From: Chelativorans intermedius
Lineage (GTDB): Bacteria; Pseudomonadota; Alphaproteobacteria; Rhizobiales; Rhizobiaceae
Reading direction: 5' to 3'
Assembly: GCF_025398255.1 (NCBI RefSeq)
Contig: NZ_JAODNW010000002.1
Location: forward strand, 186,001 to 250,000
DNA length: 64,000 bases
Under the pieces are notes generated by a model. The model worked only from the letters and a program-made list of their open reading frames with translations, searched no databases and was not told the origin of the DNA. Below are positions 18,265 to 27,374 of the stretch, one piece after another; the first letter of the stretch is position 1, and every line of letters starts with the position of its first letter. A program made the position numbers and the translations under genes.

Positions 18265-19276
18265 GGGCGCGTCGTCCTTTCAGAAGAAGCCAAAGGAAGA
18301 TGGGGGCGCCGACGAGCGCCGTCAGTGCCCCCGCCGGCAGCTCCAGCGGGGCAGCGATGATGCGCGCCAGCGTGTCGGCACCCAGCACCATCAACCCGCC
18401 GATGAGCGCCGTCGAAACCAGATATCCCGGCGCGAACTGCCCGTGAATGTATCGCGCAGCGTGTGGCGCCACGAGCCCCACGAACCCCACCGCGCCCACC
18501 TGCGAGACGGCCAGCGCCGTCAGCAGAACCGACAGCGACAGGAGCGCTGCCTGCGTCCGCCCGAGCGCCAGCCCCGTCGCGGCCGCGCTTTCGGCATCGA
18601 GCGCGATCTGGCGCAGCGGCAGTCGCAGGGCCACCAGCGCGGGAATGCTCAGCGCAAGCCCTGCTGCGACCGTGGCCGCATCGCTCCAATGCGCCGCGCT
18701 CACCGAGCCCGTCAGCCAGGTCAGCGCCTGGTTGGCGCGGTAGATCGGGCCAAGGATCATCATCAGTGTCACCGCGGCCTTGGCAAGCGCGGCAAGCGCG
18801 ACGCCATAGAGGATGATGCGAAGCGGGCTGCGCCCACCGGGATCGAGAAGCGTCAGCAGTGCCACCAGCGCGGCAAAGCCGAAGGCGCCGATCATGGCGG
18901 CGAGCGGCTGCCAGTGAATCGAAACGGTGAGCGCATTGGCATCGTCGGAGAAGATCCAGAGAAAGGCGACCACGCCCAGAGCGGCTCCGTCCGTCACCCC
19001 AAGCACGGAGGGGGCGGCCACCGGGTTCCGCGTGACCCGCTGAAGCAGCGCCCCCGCCAGCGCCAGCGCCATGCCCGTCAGCACCGCCAGCACGACCCGC
19101 GGCAGCCGCAAGGTCCAGATGATCACCGAATCCATCGGCGCGCCGCCACCCGCCAGCGCGGCGACCACGCGGCCGGGCGGCAGAAAGCTCGATCCAAGCC
19201 CGGCGGCGAGCACCGCGCCCGCCCCGAGCACGAGGCCAAGCAGCGCAAGGCGGTTGCCGGCGGCCATTGCACTCAC
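18257..19276 (-). CDS. Ferric-siderophore ABC transporter permease (FecD/FepG-like)
   Basis: This 339-residue inner-membrane permease of the FecCD family has about nine to ten hydrophobic segments. Family-typical stretches are RLPRVVLAVLTGMALALAGA, GVTDGAALGVV and the C-terminal GAVGFVGLVAPHAARYIHG. A GTG at 19276 overlaps the stop of the partner permease by 4 bases (GTGA) and gives MSAMAAGNRLALLG; an ATG three codons later is also possible. It forms the heterodimeric channel with the next permease and is powered by the FecE-like ATPase encoded immediately downstream. Confidence 0.94.
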   Translation of the reverse strand: MSAMAAGNRLALLGLVLGAGAVLAAGLGSSFLPPGRVVAALAGGGAPMDSVIIWTLRLPRVVLAVLTGMALALAGALLQRVTRNPVAAPSVLGVTDGAALGVVAFLWIFSDDANALTVSIHWQPLAAMIGAFGFAALVALLTLLDPGGRSPLRIILYGVALAALAKAAVTLMMILGPIYRANQALTWLTGSVSAAHWSDAATVAAGLALSIPALVALRLPLRQIALDAESAAATGLALGRTQAALLSLSVLLTALAVSQVGAVGFVGLVAPHAARYIHGQFAPGYLVSTALIGGLMVLGADTLARIIAAPLELPAGALTALVGAPIFLWLLLKGRRAHG

Positions 19277-20268
19277 AGCACTGCCTCCCGCCGTTGGCGC
19301 AGCAGCGCAATCAGCGTCGGCACGCCCACGAGCGCGAGCACCGCCCCGATCGGCGCCTCGCCCGGGGCGACGATCAGCCGTGCGACGATGTCAGCCGCAA
19401 GGGCGACGATCGCGCCGACGAGACAGGTGGTGATGGCAAGCGTGGCCATGGCCGGCTTCGGCTGCAGCCATCGGGCGATGTGCGGCGCCACCAGCCCGAG
19501 AAACACCACCGGCCCGGCCATGGCGACGGTCCCCGCGGCAAGAAGCGCGCCAAGGGCGAGCGCGGCAAGCCGGACGGTCGAGACGCGAACGCCGAGGCTG
19601 CGTGCGCTGTCATCGTCGAGCCGCAGCGCATCGAGCGCCGGGGCGAGAAGCATCGTCCCCAGAAAGCCCGCAAGGAGCGAGGGAACGCCGAGGCGCAGAA
19701 GGTCGCTGCCGCGGTCGGCAAAGCCACCGGACAGCCAGAAAAGCAACGTCTCGAGCGCGGTCTCGTCGATCAGCAGCAGGAGCTGCGTCAGCGAGGCCAG
19801 CATCCCCGCGACCGTCACGCCGGCAAGCAGCGTGGTGGCGGGCCTTGCGGCATCCCCCGCCGCAATGGCGATGCCGAACACGGCGATCGTGGCCGCCAGC
19901 GCGCCGAACGCCGCCAGCGCGCCAAGCTCAAGCAGGCTTGCCGCGCCAAGATGTGCGATGCCGAAGGTCACGGCAAAGGCCGCGCCGGCATTGATGCCCA
20001 TCAGCCCCGGCTCGGCCAGGGGATTGCGCGTGGCCACCTGCATCAGGAGGCCCGACAGCCCCAGCGCCGCCCCGGCGACAGCCGCCACCAGCGTGCGCGG
20101 CACGCGCAGCGACACGATGATCAGCGCATCGCTGTCCGTCCCGCCCCGAAGTGCCGCAAGCACGGTCGCGGGATCATAGATGCGCAGGCCCATGTGCAGG
20201 CTCGCCGCCGCGGCAAGCCCGAGACCGAAAAGGAGAAGAAGATACAGCCGGCTCACATGCAGGTTCAT
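19273..20268 (-). CDS. Ferric-siderophore ABC transporter permease (FecC/FepD-like)
   Basis: This is a 331-residue FecCD-family permease starting at the ATG at 20268 (MNLHVSRLYLLLLFGLG), where the first membrane helix begins at once. An earlier in-frame start would add 25 residues without similarity to the family. Typical segments are RVPRTLVAAVAGAALGLSG, LAEPGLMGINAGAAFAV and GPVVFLGLVAPHIARWL. It is the first gene of the leftward permease-permease-ATPase operon and diverges from the binding-protein gene, with 92 bases between the two starts. That spacer contains TTGACA (20281) and the palindrome TTGTCGACAA (20334-20343), but no clear Fur, Irr or RirA box was recognised. Confidence 0.94.
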   Translation of the reverse strand: MNLHVSRLYLLLLFGLGLAAAASLHMGLRIYDPATVLAALRGGTDSDALIIVSLRVPRTLVAAVAGAALGLSGLLMQVATRNPLAEPGLMGINAGAAFAVTFGIAHLGAASLLELGALAAFGALAATIAVFGIAIAAGDAARPATTLLAGVTVAGMLASLTQLLLLIDETALETLLFWLSGGFADRGSDLLRLGVPSLLAGFLGTMLLAPALDALRLDDDSARSLGVRVSTVRLAALALGALLAAGTVAMAGPVVFLGLVAPHIARWLQPKPAMATLAITTCLVGAIVALAADIVARLIVAPGEAPIGAVLALVGVPTLIALLRQRREAVL

Positions 20269-20360
20269 TTGGCGCCCTGATTGACATTCCCGACCGATAC
20301 AGTCAACAAATCCTCTGGAAAGCCTGACTGGAATTGTCGACAAAAAAAGGGGCCAAGACC

Positions 20361-21266
20361 ATGCACCGACGCCTTCTCCTCAAGCTTCTGTCAGCGTTCT
20401 CGCTGGCGCTTGCCACGCCCGCGCTCGCCCGTGAGGTTGCCGACGCGATGGGGACGGTGACAGTTCCTGACAATCCGCAGCGCGTCGTGGTGCTGACGAA
20501 TGAGGGCACCGAGGCGCTTCTTGCCCTTGGGGTGGTCCCCGTGGGTGCGGCGAACTCCTGGGTCGGTGATCCCTGGTGGGACCACATCGAGGACCGCATG
20601 GGCGATGCCGTTCCCGTGGGCACCGAAAGCGCCGTCAATCTCGAGCTTGTTGCAGCGCTCAAGCCCGATCTGATCCTCGCCAACAAGCAGCGCCACGAAG
20701 AGATCTATCCGCAGCTCACGGCCATCGCACCCACGGTGATGTCGGCGGAGCTGCGCGGCGACTGGAAGATCAACTTCCGCCTTTATGCCGCAGCGCTGGG
20801 GCTTGAGGAGAAGGCGGCCGAGGCCATTGCCGATTACGACAGGGCGGTCGCCGAACTTTCTGCCGCGCTCGGCGACCATCTGAAGGAGAAGGTCTCGGTG
20901 ATCCGGTTCCTGCCCGGGCAGATCCGCATCTATCAGCTCGACAGCTTCTCCGGCGTGCTCTTGAAGGATGTGGGCTTCGATCGCCCCGACAACCAGAAGG
21001 TCGATGCCTTCGCCATACGCACCGGCAAGGAGAGCATCCCCGACATGGACGGCGACCGCATCTTTCATTTCACCTACGACACGGGCGACGGGCAGGGCCA
21101 TGCGCTGGCCGAGGAGGTGCTCTCCGATCCGCTCTGGCAGTCGCTTTCGGCGGTACAGGCGGGCAGGGTCCATGCGGTGAGTGACGCCATCTGGAACACC
21201 GCCGGCGGCATCCTCGCCGCCCGCCTCATGCTTGAGGACATCGCCCGCATCTATGGCGTCGAGTGA
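20361..21266 (+). CDS. Iron-siderophore ABC transporter substrate-binding protein (FecB/FhuD-like)
   Basis: This 301-residue periplasmic protein starts at the ATG at 20361, preceded by AAGGGG at good distance; an upstream TTG is less likely. A signal peptide covers about residues 1-23 (RRLLLKLLSAFSLALATPALA). The mature protein starts with the family pattern AMGTVTVPDNPQRVVVLTNE and includes LELVAALKPDLILANK, as in cluster A-II siderophore-binding proteins. It is divergent from the permease-ATPase operon. The twin-helix bilobal fold and periplasmic location are family knowledge; the siderophore bound is unknown. Confidence 0.93.
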   Translation: MHRRLLLKLLSAFSLALATPALAREVADAMGTVTVPDNPQRVVVLTNEGTEALLALGVVPVGAANSWVGDPWWDHIEDRMGDAVPVGTESAVNLELVAALKPDLILANKQRHEEIYPQLTAIAPTVMSAELRGDWKINFRLYAAALGLEEKAAEAIADYDRAVAELSAALGDHLKEKVSVIRFLPGQIRIYQLDSFSGVLLKDVGFDRPDNQKVDAFAIRTGKESIPDMDGDRIFHFTYDTGDGQGHALAEEVLSDPLWQSLSAVQAGRVHAVSDAIWNTAGGILAARLMLEDIARIYGVE

Positions 21267-21271
21267 GCCAA

Positions 21272-21310
21272 TCGGCGCGCTCCCGCCTGACGCGCGCCGA
21301 CTGTTTCTTC
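21272..21310. terminator. Bidirectional terminator between convergent genes
   Basis: TCGGCGCGC (21272-21280) and GCGCGCCGA (21292-21300) form a perfect 9-bp stem with an 11-base loop, followed on the plus strand by CTGTTTCTTC. It lies between the stop of the siderophore-binding gene (21266) and the end of the convergent hydrolase gene (21309), where a terminator is expected. Confidence 0.75.
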
Positions 21311-22859
21311 ACGCGCTGTCGGGCGTCCGGTTGCGCTGGCGCGCGACGACGCCCGTCTCGGTCAAAAGCAGGTTGGCGAGCGTCTGGTCCTCGGCGCGCA
21401 TTCGCCAGGAAAGAAGTCGCATGGCCTGGTCGCGGGCGAGCGGTGCATGGGCGGGCTCCAGCGCCAGGTTCCGCCATGGCGCGCCTTCCTCCATCGAGAG
21501 CAGGAGGGGAGGAAGCCCGGCGAAATGGACGTAGAGATGCGTCCCGTCAATGCTGGCGTTGAAAGAGCAGGCCTCCGACGGCAGGCCGAAAAACCGCTCC
21601 GGCCGGCCAAGCGCGATGTCGCGAAAGTCGATCGCGTAGTGCGCCGCATCGCGCCAGCCGTCCGGGCGGTGCCCCTCGATGAAGGCAAGGAGCGAGAAGC
21701 CGTCGCATTGCCCCGGCGCCGCCGCGCCCAGCCACGCAAGGATCGTCGGCATGATGTCGACGGCCTCGGTGAACGCGCTGACAACCTGCCCGCGCGTCGC
21801 ATCCGCCTCGCGGCGCGGATCGTGGATGATGAGCGGCAGGTGAAAGGCCTGCGGAAACACCGCCTCCTTGCCGAGCATGTAGTGGTCGCCGAGCAGCTCC
21901 CCATGATCGGAGGTGAAGATCACCAGGGTACGCTCCAGCGTGCCGGTCGCCCGGAGCTGAGCCAGGATGCGGCCCACATGATGGTCGATCTCGGCAACCA
22001 GCGCGGCATATGTGGCGCGGATCTGGCCGATCTGCGCACGGCTGAGGTTGGCCGGGTCGAGCGAGCGGCCGAACACCCAGTTCTCGCGTGTCTGGTTGGC
22101 AAGCCGCCAGGCAACCCAGGGATGGAGCGCTGCCGTCTCCTCGAGGCTTCCGCGGGTCTGGGGCGCCGGCATCTCGTCCGCCGCAAACATGTCGTGCCAG
22201 GGGAGGGGGGCAAGCCACGGCGGATGGGGGCGGATGTAGGAGAGATGCGCGAACCACCCATCGCCCTGCTCGCCCTGCCAGTCGAGAAAGCGGTCCGTCA
22301 GGTAGGCGGTGTCGCTGTCGCTGTCGCGATAGCGGGCAGGGCCCCACAGCTCGCCATCGTGGCGGGCGGCCTCGGGCGTGTAAAGGGCCCTCAGGCCCAC
22401 GGAGGTGTCGTAACCCTGGGCGCGCAGATGCGACAGCCAGGGTGCGGCATCCTCGAGCATCGGGCAGACGGGATCGAACCCGGGGAGGATGCCCTCATAG
22501 CTGCGCAGTGCCGGATCGTTCGGCGCCCGCCCGCGCGGATCGGGCGAGGTATCCGTGTAGCCGAAAAGGGCCGGAGCATAGCCCAGTGCGCGCGCCTCCA
22601 GCGCCAGATTGGTGAAGCGCGCATCGAGCGGGGTGCCGTTCTGCACCGAGCGGTGATTGTGGAGATACATGCCGGTGAGCAGGCAGGCGCGCGACGGCCC
22701 GCAGGGGCTCGCCTGCCCGTAGTGATTGGCAAATCGCACGCTCTGGCGCGCCAGCGCGTCGAGATGCGGCGTGTGCGCCTGGGAATTGCCGGCGCAGCCG
22801 AGAGCATCGGCCCGCATCTGGTCGGCGGTGATGAGCAGGACATTCCAAGACATCGTCAC
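21309..22859 (-). CDS. Phosphonate monoester hydrolase/sulfatase-like enzyme of the alkaline phosphatase superfamily
   Basis: This is a 516-residue protein from GTG 22859 (ATG at 22853 is an alternative). It has no signal peptide, so it is probably cytoplasmic. The sulfatase motif Cys53-Gly-Pro-Ser-Arg57 should be converted to formylglycine. Asp13, Thr102, His212, Asp318-His319 and Lys331 match the metal and substrate residues of the Rhizobium phosphonate monoester hydrolase, and stretches such as LTGMYLHNHRSVQNGTPLD and GYTDTSPDPRG resemble that enzyme more than arylsulfatases. It is the last gene of an importer operon in a 2-aminoethylphosphonate locus, which suggests it releases phosphonates from phosphonate monoesters. 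A true sulfatase or phosphodiesterase role remains possible, as these enzymes are promiscuous. Confidence 0.85.
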   Translation of the reverse strand: MTMSWNVLLITADQMRADALGCAGNSQAHTPHLDALARQSVRFANHYGQASPCGPSRACLLTGMYLHNHRSVQNGTPLDARFTNLALEARALGYAPALFGYTDTSPDPRGRAPNDPALRSYEGILPGFDPVCPMLEDAAPWLSHLRAQGYDTSVGLRALYTPEAARHDGELWGPARYRDSDSDTAYLTDRFLDWQGEQGDGWFAHLSYIRPHPPWLAPLPWHDMFAADEMPAPQTRGSLEETAALHPWVAWRLANQTRENWVFGRSLDPANLSRAQIGQIRATYAALVAEIDHHVGRILAQLRATGTLERTLVIFTSDHGELLGDHYMLGKEAVFPQAFHLPLIIHDPRREADATRGQVVSAFTEAVDIMPTILAWLGAAAPGQCDGFSLLAFIEGHRPDGWRDAAHYAIDFRDIALGRPERFFGLPSEACSFNASIDGTHLYVHFAGLPPLLLSMEEGAPWRNLALEPAHAPLARDQAMRLLSWRMRAEDQTLANLLLTETGVVARQRNRTPDSA

Positions 22860-22867
22860 GGGAACCT

Positions 22868-23689
22868 TCAGGCCGCGGCTTCGGCGGCGAGCGCGCGTCT
22901 GCGCACCTCCGCACGGCGCATGAGTTCATAGATGATGGCCCCCAGGATCGTCAGGGCGATCAGGATCACCGCGATGGCGTTGACAGCGGGCGTCAGGCCG
23001 AGCCGCACGCGGCTTGCGATGTTCAGCGTCATGGTGGTCTCTGTGCCGATGACGAAGAGGGTGGTGTTGTAGTTCTCGAAGCTCTGGAGAAAGGCCATGA
23101 GTGCCGCGGCAAGAAGCGCCGGCCGCAGGAAGGGCACCGTGATGCGCCAGAAGGTCCAGGTATGGCTGGCCCCGAGGTCGAGGGCCGCCTCTTCCAGCGT
23201 GCGGTCGAACCGCTGCAGGCGCGCCAGAATGAGAAGCATCGCGAAGGCGGCGATGAAGGTCGTCTGCGCCACGACGGCGAGCATGAGCCCGCCGCCGACG
23301 CCGAAATACTGCCGCCAGAAGATGAGCGTCGAAATGCCGATGATGACGCCCGGCGTAAGGATCGGCGACACCATGATTCCATAGATCAGCGTCCGCGCCC
23401 GGCTTTGGAGGTTGTAAAGCACGAGCGCGCCGGCAAGCCCGATGGGAACGGACAGCGCCACCACCCCAAGGCCGATCAGGATCGAGTTCCACACCGCACG
23501 GCCCATGAGCTGATCGGCGAAGAGCTCCTGGAACCAGCGCAGCGTGAACCCCTGCCAGGGCAGCATGGTCGGAAAGCGGCTGTCGTTGAAGGCCGCCGCC
23601 ATCATGAAGACGAGCGGCAGGAACAGATAGGCGAAGAACAGGACCAGATAGAGATAGATGAACGAGCGCAACAGGGAAGAGGACGTCAT
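22868..23689 (-). CDS. ABC transporter permease, PotC/PhnV-like (2-aminoethylphosphonate importer candidate)
   Basis: This 273-residue inner-membrane permease starts at the ATG at 23689, which overlaps the stop of the previous permease by 4 bases. It has about six membrane segments and the DLGASHTWTFWRITVPFLRP coupling loop. The order binding protein, ATPase, permease, permease matches spermidine/putrescine-type and phosphonate (PhnSTUV) importers. Proximity to phnW, phnA and phnY supports 2-aminoethylphosphonate as substrate. Polyamine-type alternatives cannot be excluded from the sequence. Confidence 0.92.
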   Translation of the reverse strand: MTSSSLLRSFIYLYLVLFFAYLFLPLVFMMAAAFNDSRFPTMLPWQGFTLRWFQELFADQLMGRAVWNSILIGLGVVALSVPIGLAGALVLYNLQSRARTLIYGIMVSPILTPGVIIGISTLIFWRQYFGVGGGLMLAVVAQTTFIAAFAMLLILARLQRFDRTLEEAALDLGASHTWTFWRITVPFLRPALLAAALMAFLQSFENYNTTLFVIGTETTMTLNIASRVRLGLTPAVNAIAVILIALTILGAIIYELMRRAEVRRRALAAEAAA

Positions 23690-24570
23690 TTCGCGATATC
23701 CTGCAGGCTGACGCGGAACAGGCGCATCATCACGAGGATGAAGACGATGCACAGGATGAGGAGGGCAAAGGCATAGGCCGCACCCTGGTTCCAGTCGCCG
23801 CCGTCGAAAAACCAGGAATAGATGACCTCGGTGAACCAGCGCGAGCGCGGCCCGCCAAGCAGGCGCGGCACCGCGATCGTGCCGGCCGAAAGCATGAAGG
23901 TCATGATGCAGCCGACGGCAATGCCCGGTTTGGCATGCGGAATGACGACACGCCAGTGAATGCGCCAGGTCGAGGCGCCCAGGTCACGGGCAGCCTCGAT
24001 CTGGTGGCGGTCGAGGCTCTCCATGGCGTTGTAGAGCGGAAACACCATGAACAGGATGTAGGCATAGACCATGCCGATCATGACGCCGATATTGCCGTCG
24101 ATGAACTGGATCGGGCGGTCGATCAGCCCCAGGCCAACCAGCGCACTGTTGAAGATTCCGTTGCGCGAAAGGATCAGGAACCAGGCGAAGGTGCGCAGGA
24201 TCTCGTTGACCCAGAAGGGCACGATGAGCGCCACGATCAGCAGTGCCGCCGCCTGCCCGCGCGCCACCTGCGCGAGGTGATAGGCAATGGGGTAGCAAAC
24301 CGCCAGCGCCAGAACGGTGACGAGCATCGACGACCAGATCGTCTTGAAGAAGATGCCGCGGTGAATCGTGTTGGCCCAAAGCGTGGCATAGTTCTTGAGC
24401 GTATAGACGTCCTCGGGCCCGCCGATCTTCGAGGGTGGCAGGGAAGGGCGGAAGGAGAAATCCACCATCATCACCTGCGGCAGCACGATCATGAAGGCCA
24501 CCCACAGAAGGGTGGTCAAAAGGGCCATCCAGGCGATGAGGGGGCCAGTGCGCCGGAAGAGCTCAGCCAT
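23686..24570 (-). CDS. ABC transporter permease, PotB/PhnU-like (2-aminoethylphosphonate importer candidate)
   Basis: This 294-residue inner-membrane permease has a first helix around residues 10-32 (LIAWMALLTTLLWVAFMIVL), a long periplasmic loop and then about five more helices. The coupling loop is AARDLGASTWRIHWRVVIPH. It is the partner of the PotC-like permease and overlaps the ATPase gene by 8 bases. The type is that of the spermidine/putrescine, Fe3+ and 2-aminoethylphosphonate importers; the surrounding phosphonate catabolic genes favour the last. Confidence 0.92.
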   Translation of the reverse strand: MAELFRRTGPLIAWMALLTTLLWVAFMIVLPQVMMVDFSFRPSLPPSKIGGPEDVYTLKNYATLWANTIHRGIFFKTIWSSMLVTVLALAVCYPIAYHLAQVARGQAAALLIVALIVPFWVNEILRTFAWFLILSRNGIFNSALVGLGLIDRPIQFIDGNIGVMIGMVYAYILFMVFPLYNAMESLDRHQIEAARDLGASTWRIHWRVVIPHAKPGIAVGCIMTFMLSAGTIAVPRLLGGPRSRWFTEVIYSWFFDGGDWNQGAAYAFALLILCIVFILVMMRLFRVSLQDIAK

Positions 24571-25657
24571 GGGCGGTCTGTCCCTGCGGCAGGATCATCG
24601 TGGCATCGGTATCGAAGCCGACGCGCAGCAAAGTTGCCGCCTGCAGCCTTGCCTGGGTCCGCCCGTCATTGGTCAGATGCAGTATGGTCTCGCGCTCGCC
24701 GGCGCCATCCAGCAACACATTGATGAAGGCGCCCTCGAAGTCGAAGCGCTGAGGCGCGCTTTCCAGCATGTTGTCGGCCGCCTCGCCCGCGTCCAGAACG
24801 CGCATCCGCTCAGGCCGGACAAGGGCAATGGCGGGCGTGCCGACCGGCAGCGCGTGAAGGTTGCGGCCGCGCATCGGCCCGACCGCCGTCTCGATCAGCG
24901 CCTCTTTTCCCTCGATCCGCGAGATGGTGCCGGGGAACAGGTTGCTCTCCCCCACGAAGGTGGCGACGAAGGCGTTTTGCGGCGCGTCGTAGATGTCGGC
25001 CGGCTGGCCGATCTGCAGCACCTCGCCCTGCGACATCACGCCGATGCGGTCGGACATGGTGAGCGCCTCGCCCTGGTCGTGCGTGATGTAGATGAAGGTC
25101 ACGCCCGTCTTGCGCTGGATGGCGCGCAGTTCGGAGCGCATGTGCTGACGCAGCTTGAGGTCGAGCGCCGACAGCGGCTCGTCGAGCAGCAGCACCGCCG
25201 GCTCGACGGCAAGCGCGCGGGCAATCGCCACCCGCTGGCGCTGGCCGCCGGAAAGCTCGGAAACCGCCTTGTCCGCATAGCCGGGCAGGGCGATGAGATC
25301 GAGCAGCTCCTCGGCGCGCCGCCGCCGCTGCGCCTTGCCGACACCGCGCGCCTCGAGCCCGAAGGCGATGTTCTCCCACACCTTCATGAGCGGGAAGAGC
25401 GCCAGATTCTGGAAGATCAGCGCCGTCGGGCGCCTGTTGGGGCCAATGCCCCGCATGTCCTTGCTGCCGATCCGCACAGCCCCTTCCGTGGGCTCCATAA
25501 AGCCGGAAATCAGGCGCAGGATGGTTGTCTTGCCACAGCCGGAAGGGCCGAGAAAACTGAAGAACTCCCCCGCCCCGATCTTGAGGCTTACATTGCGCAC
25601 GGCGACGAAATCGCCGAAACGCATGGTTACGTTGTCGAGTTCGACGCTCTGGCCCAT
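24563..25657 (-). CDS. ABC transporter ATP-binding protein, PotA/PhnT-like (2-aminoethylphosphonate importer candidate)
   Basis: This 364-residue cytoplasmic ATPase has Walker A GPSGCGKT (about 38-45), signature LSGGQRQR (about 134-141), Walker B VLLLDEPLSALD and switch motif YITHDQGEA. A C-terminal TOBE-type domain follows, with VRPERMRVL. Domain layout and length match PotA and PhnT. It is encoded between the binding-protein gene and the two permease genes, all on the minus strand. It energises import of what is, from context, most likely 2-aminoethylphosphonate or a related phosphonate. Confidence 0.93.
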   Translation of the reverse strand: MGQSVELDNVTMRFGDFVAVRNVSLKIGAGEFFSFLGPSGCGKTTILRLISGFMEPTEGAVRIGSKDMRGIGPNRRPTALIFQNLALFPLMKVWENIAFGLEARGVGKAQRRRRAEELLDLIALPGYADKAVSELSGGQRQRVAIARALAVEPAVLLLDEPLSALDLKLRQHMRSELRAIQRKTGVTFIYITHDQGEALTMSDRIGVMSQGEVLQIGQPADIYDAPQNAFVATFVGESNLFPGTISRIEGKEALIETAVGPMRGRNLHALPVGTPAIALVRPERMRVLDAGEAADNMLESAPQRFDFEGAFINVLLDGAGERETILHLTNDGRTQARLQAATLLRVGFDTDATMILPQGQTAHG

Positions 25658-25726
25658 CCCGTTCCCCTCTCCAGGATTTGGCGGCTCCCGGCGCAGGTGC
25701 CCCGGGAGCCAATTTAGCAGCCAGGC

Positions 25727-26896
25727 TTATCCCGCCAAGAGGCGGTCGCGGAATTCGTTGCGCGCGGCCACGAACCAGGCCGGCTCCGGCGGATACCACC
25801 ACAGCTCCTCGATGGCGTTGCCCGGATAGGCAGCGGCGAAGTTGGCCGCATAGTCCTCGCCCGCAAGCGGTGCCGCACCCTCGGTGCACGAATTGTAGCC
25901 CGACAGGCGCACATGAATGGCCGCGTTCTCGGGCGTGTAGTACCAGTTCAGGAACTCATAGGCCTGGTCGATGTTGCGCGCGCCCTTCGGGATGGCCATG
26001 CTGTCCATCCAGGTGAGCGCGCCTTCCTTCGGCGCCAGATAGGTGATGCGCCCGCCGCTTTCGGTGCGCATGCGCATGGCCGGGCCGTCCCAGGTCTGGC
26101 CGATGACGGCATTGTTCAGCATGAACGCCGCCTCCGTCTCCTGGGCGTTCGACCAGAACTGCACGATCGCGTTCTTGCGCTCGAGCGCGAATTGCAGGCA
26201 GCGCTCGTAGATCTCGCGCATCGCCGTCTCGTCGGTGTAGGTGACGCGCATCTTGTCGGAATCGATCTCGCCGATCGAGTCGAGATAGAGGCCGATCCCG
26301 AGCAGCGAGGAGTGGGCCCGCACCGTGGCGCGGTCGTCCTCCGCCCACACGTCGCCATAGCCAAGCTTGCCGTGCACGGCCTCGATCACCGAGGTGTCGA
26401 TGCACAGACCCTCGGTGCCCCAATTGAAGGGAGAGGCAAAACGCTCGCCGTTGCGCACGCCACCCAGCTCGCCGGAGCTCGCCCACATCGAGGGGATGAC
26501 GCCCGCCACATTGATGCGGCTTTCATCCATGGGCTGCAGCAGCTCCTGCTCGAGCCATACCGGAACATAGGTGATCGAGGGCATCACGATGTCGAACCCT
26601 TCGCCGCCCGAGGCGCGCAGACGGTTCAGAACCTCGTCGTTGGAGCCGTAGGTCGACAGGTTGAGCTTGATCCCGGTCTTCGCCTCGAAGCTTTCGATCA
26701 TCTCCGGATAGACATAGTCCGACCAGGTGAACAGGTTCAGCTCGCCGGAGCTCTGGCCGAAGGCCGGACCGCCGATGAACGGCGCCCCCAGCGTCAGCGC
26801 ACCCGCCGCGCCGGCGCTCTTGAGCAGCGTGCGCCGGTTGAAGGCGCGGGCCGCACCCGCCGTCTGCACGGCATAGTTCTTTGCAGGCTTCTTCAT
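25727..26896 (-). CDS. ABC transporter substrate-binding protein, PotD-like, with twin-arginine signal (2-aminoethylphosphonate candidate)
   Basis: This is a 389-residue periplasmic binding protein starting at the ATG at 26896, preceded by GGGAGTGG. The N-terminus has a twin-arginine motif NRRTLLKSA (20-28) before a hydrophobic segment and cleavage near AFGQ (residue 47), which suggests Tat export. The mature part begins LNLFTWSDYVYPEMIESFEA, the pattern of PotD/PotF-type proteins. It heads the importer operon that ends with the phosphonate-monoester-hydrolase-like gene. The ligand is inferred from the phnW-phnA-phnY genes directly upstream; a polyamine is the alternative. Confidence 0.9.
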   Translation of the reverse strand: MKKPAKNYAVQTAGAARAFNRRTLLKSAGAAGALTLGAPFIGGPAFGQSSGELNLFTWSDYVYPEMIESFEAKTGIKLNLSTYGSNDEVLNRLRASGGEGFDIVMPSITYVPVWLEQELLQPMDESRINVAGVIPSMWASSGELGGVRNGERFASPFNWGTEGLCIDTSVIEAVHGKLGYGDVWAEDDRATVRAHSSLLGIGLYLDSIGEIDSDKMRVTYTDETAMREIYERCLQFALERKNAIVQFWSNAQETEAAFMLNNAVIGQTWDGPAMRMRTESGGRITYLAPKEGALTWMDSMAIPKGARNIDQAYEFLNWYYTPENAAIHVRLSGYNSCTEGAAPLAGEDYAANFAAAYPGNAIEELWWYPPEPAWFVAARNEFRDRLLAG

Positions 26897-27354
26897 GATT
26901 TCCACTCCCGGTTTGCGGACCGCAGAAGAAGACGGCACGCCCTTCAGGCCGCCATCGATATCTCCAATCTTCCCGATCCAGTCTCGTCCATCGGATATCG
27001 TCAAATCAGTTCATCGAGTTCCGTGCCTTCGCCTCCTTCCGCGCTGTTCCCCTTTTCTCACTCAACCACACGTCCCGGGAAGACCCGCTTTCGGCGCATC
27101 GCCGGTCTTCGTTCGGGACCGCTGGTTTTCCAGGCTGCGGGAACGATGATGCCCAACTCTCGGCGTGCCTCAATTTGACCATTTGTGTTACATTTTTTTG
27201 AAGCCTGCGCCCGATCCCGCAAGAATCCCCGCCGGAATGACGAGCGCCGGAGGGCATCGCCGCGAATTCTGTGCCTGGCGCTCTCATTTGTAAATTCATC
27301 CTTCCCGGTCGTTCTCCGGCCGCCTGTCATGCGTCACGCTGCCGTGGCGGGCGG
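26897..27354. other. Noncoding region upstream of the importer operon
   Basis: The 458 bases between phnY and the binding-protein gene hold no credible gene. They contain ATCGATATC (26954-26962) and GGATATCG (26994-27001), which share ATCGATAT with the palindrome in the phnW-LysR promoter region, and a large hairpin at the phnY end. Promoters for the importer operon are expected here but none could be assigned with confidence. Confidence 0.6.
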
Positions 27355-27374
27355 CTATGCCGGCCACGGCAGCG
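27337..27374 (-). terminator. Strong hairpin spanning the phnY stop codon
   Basis: CGCTGCCGTGGC (27337-27348) and GCCACGGCAGCG (27363-27374) are perfect 12-base arms with a 14-base loop that contains the phnY stop codon. No T-tract follows on the minus strand, so termination may be incomplete; an mRNA-stabilising role at the end of the phnWAY message is an alternative. Confidence 0.6.

Noticed and set aside
18263-20179. Open frame of 638 codons on the plus strand
   Set aside because: Antisense to the two siderophore permease genes, whose family signatures are unambiguous.
20269-20360. Fur/RirA/Irr-type iron box in the siderophore divergent promoter
   Set aside because: No TGA-N9-TCA or other known iron-box pattern was found; TTGTCGACAA is too short to assign.
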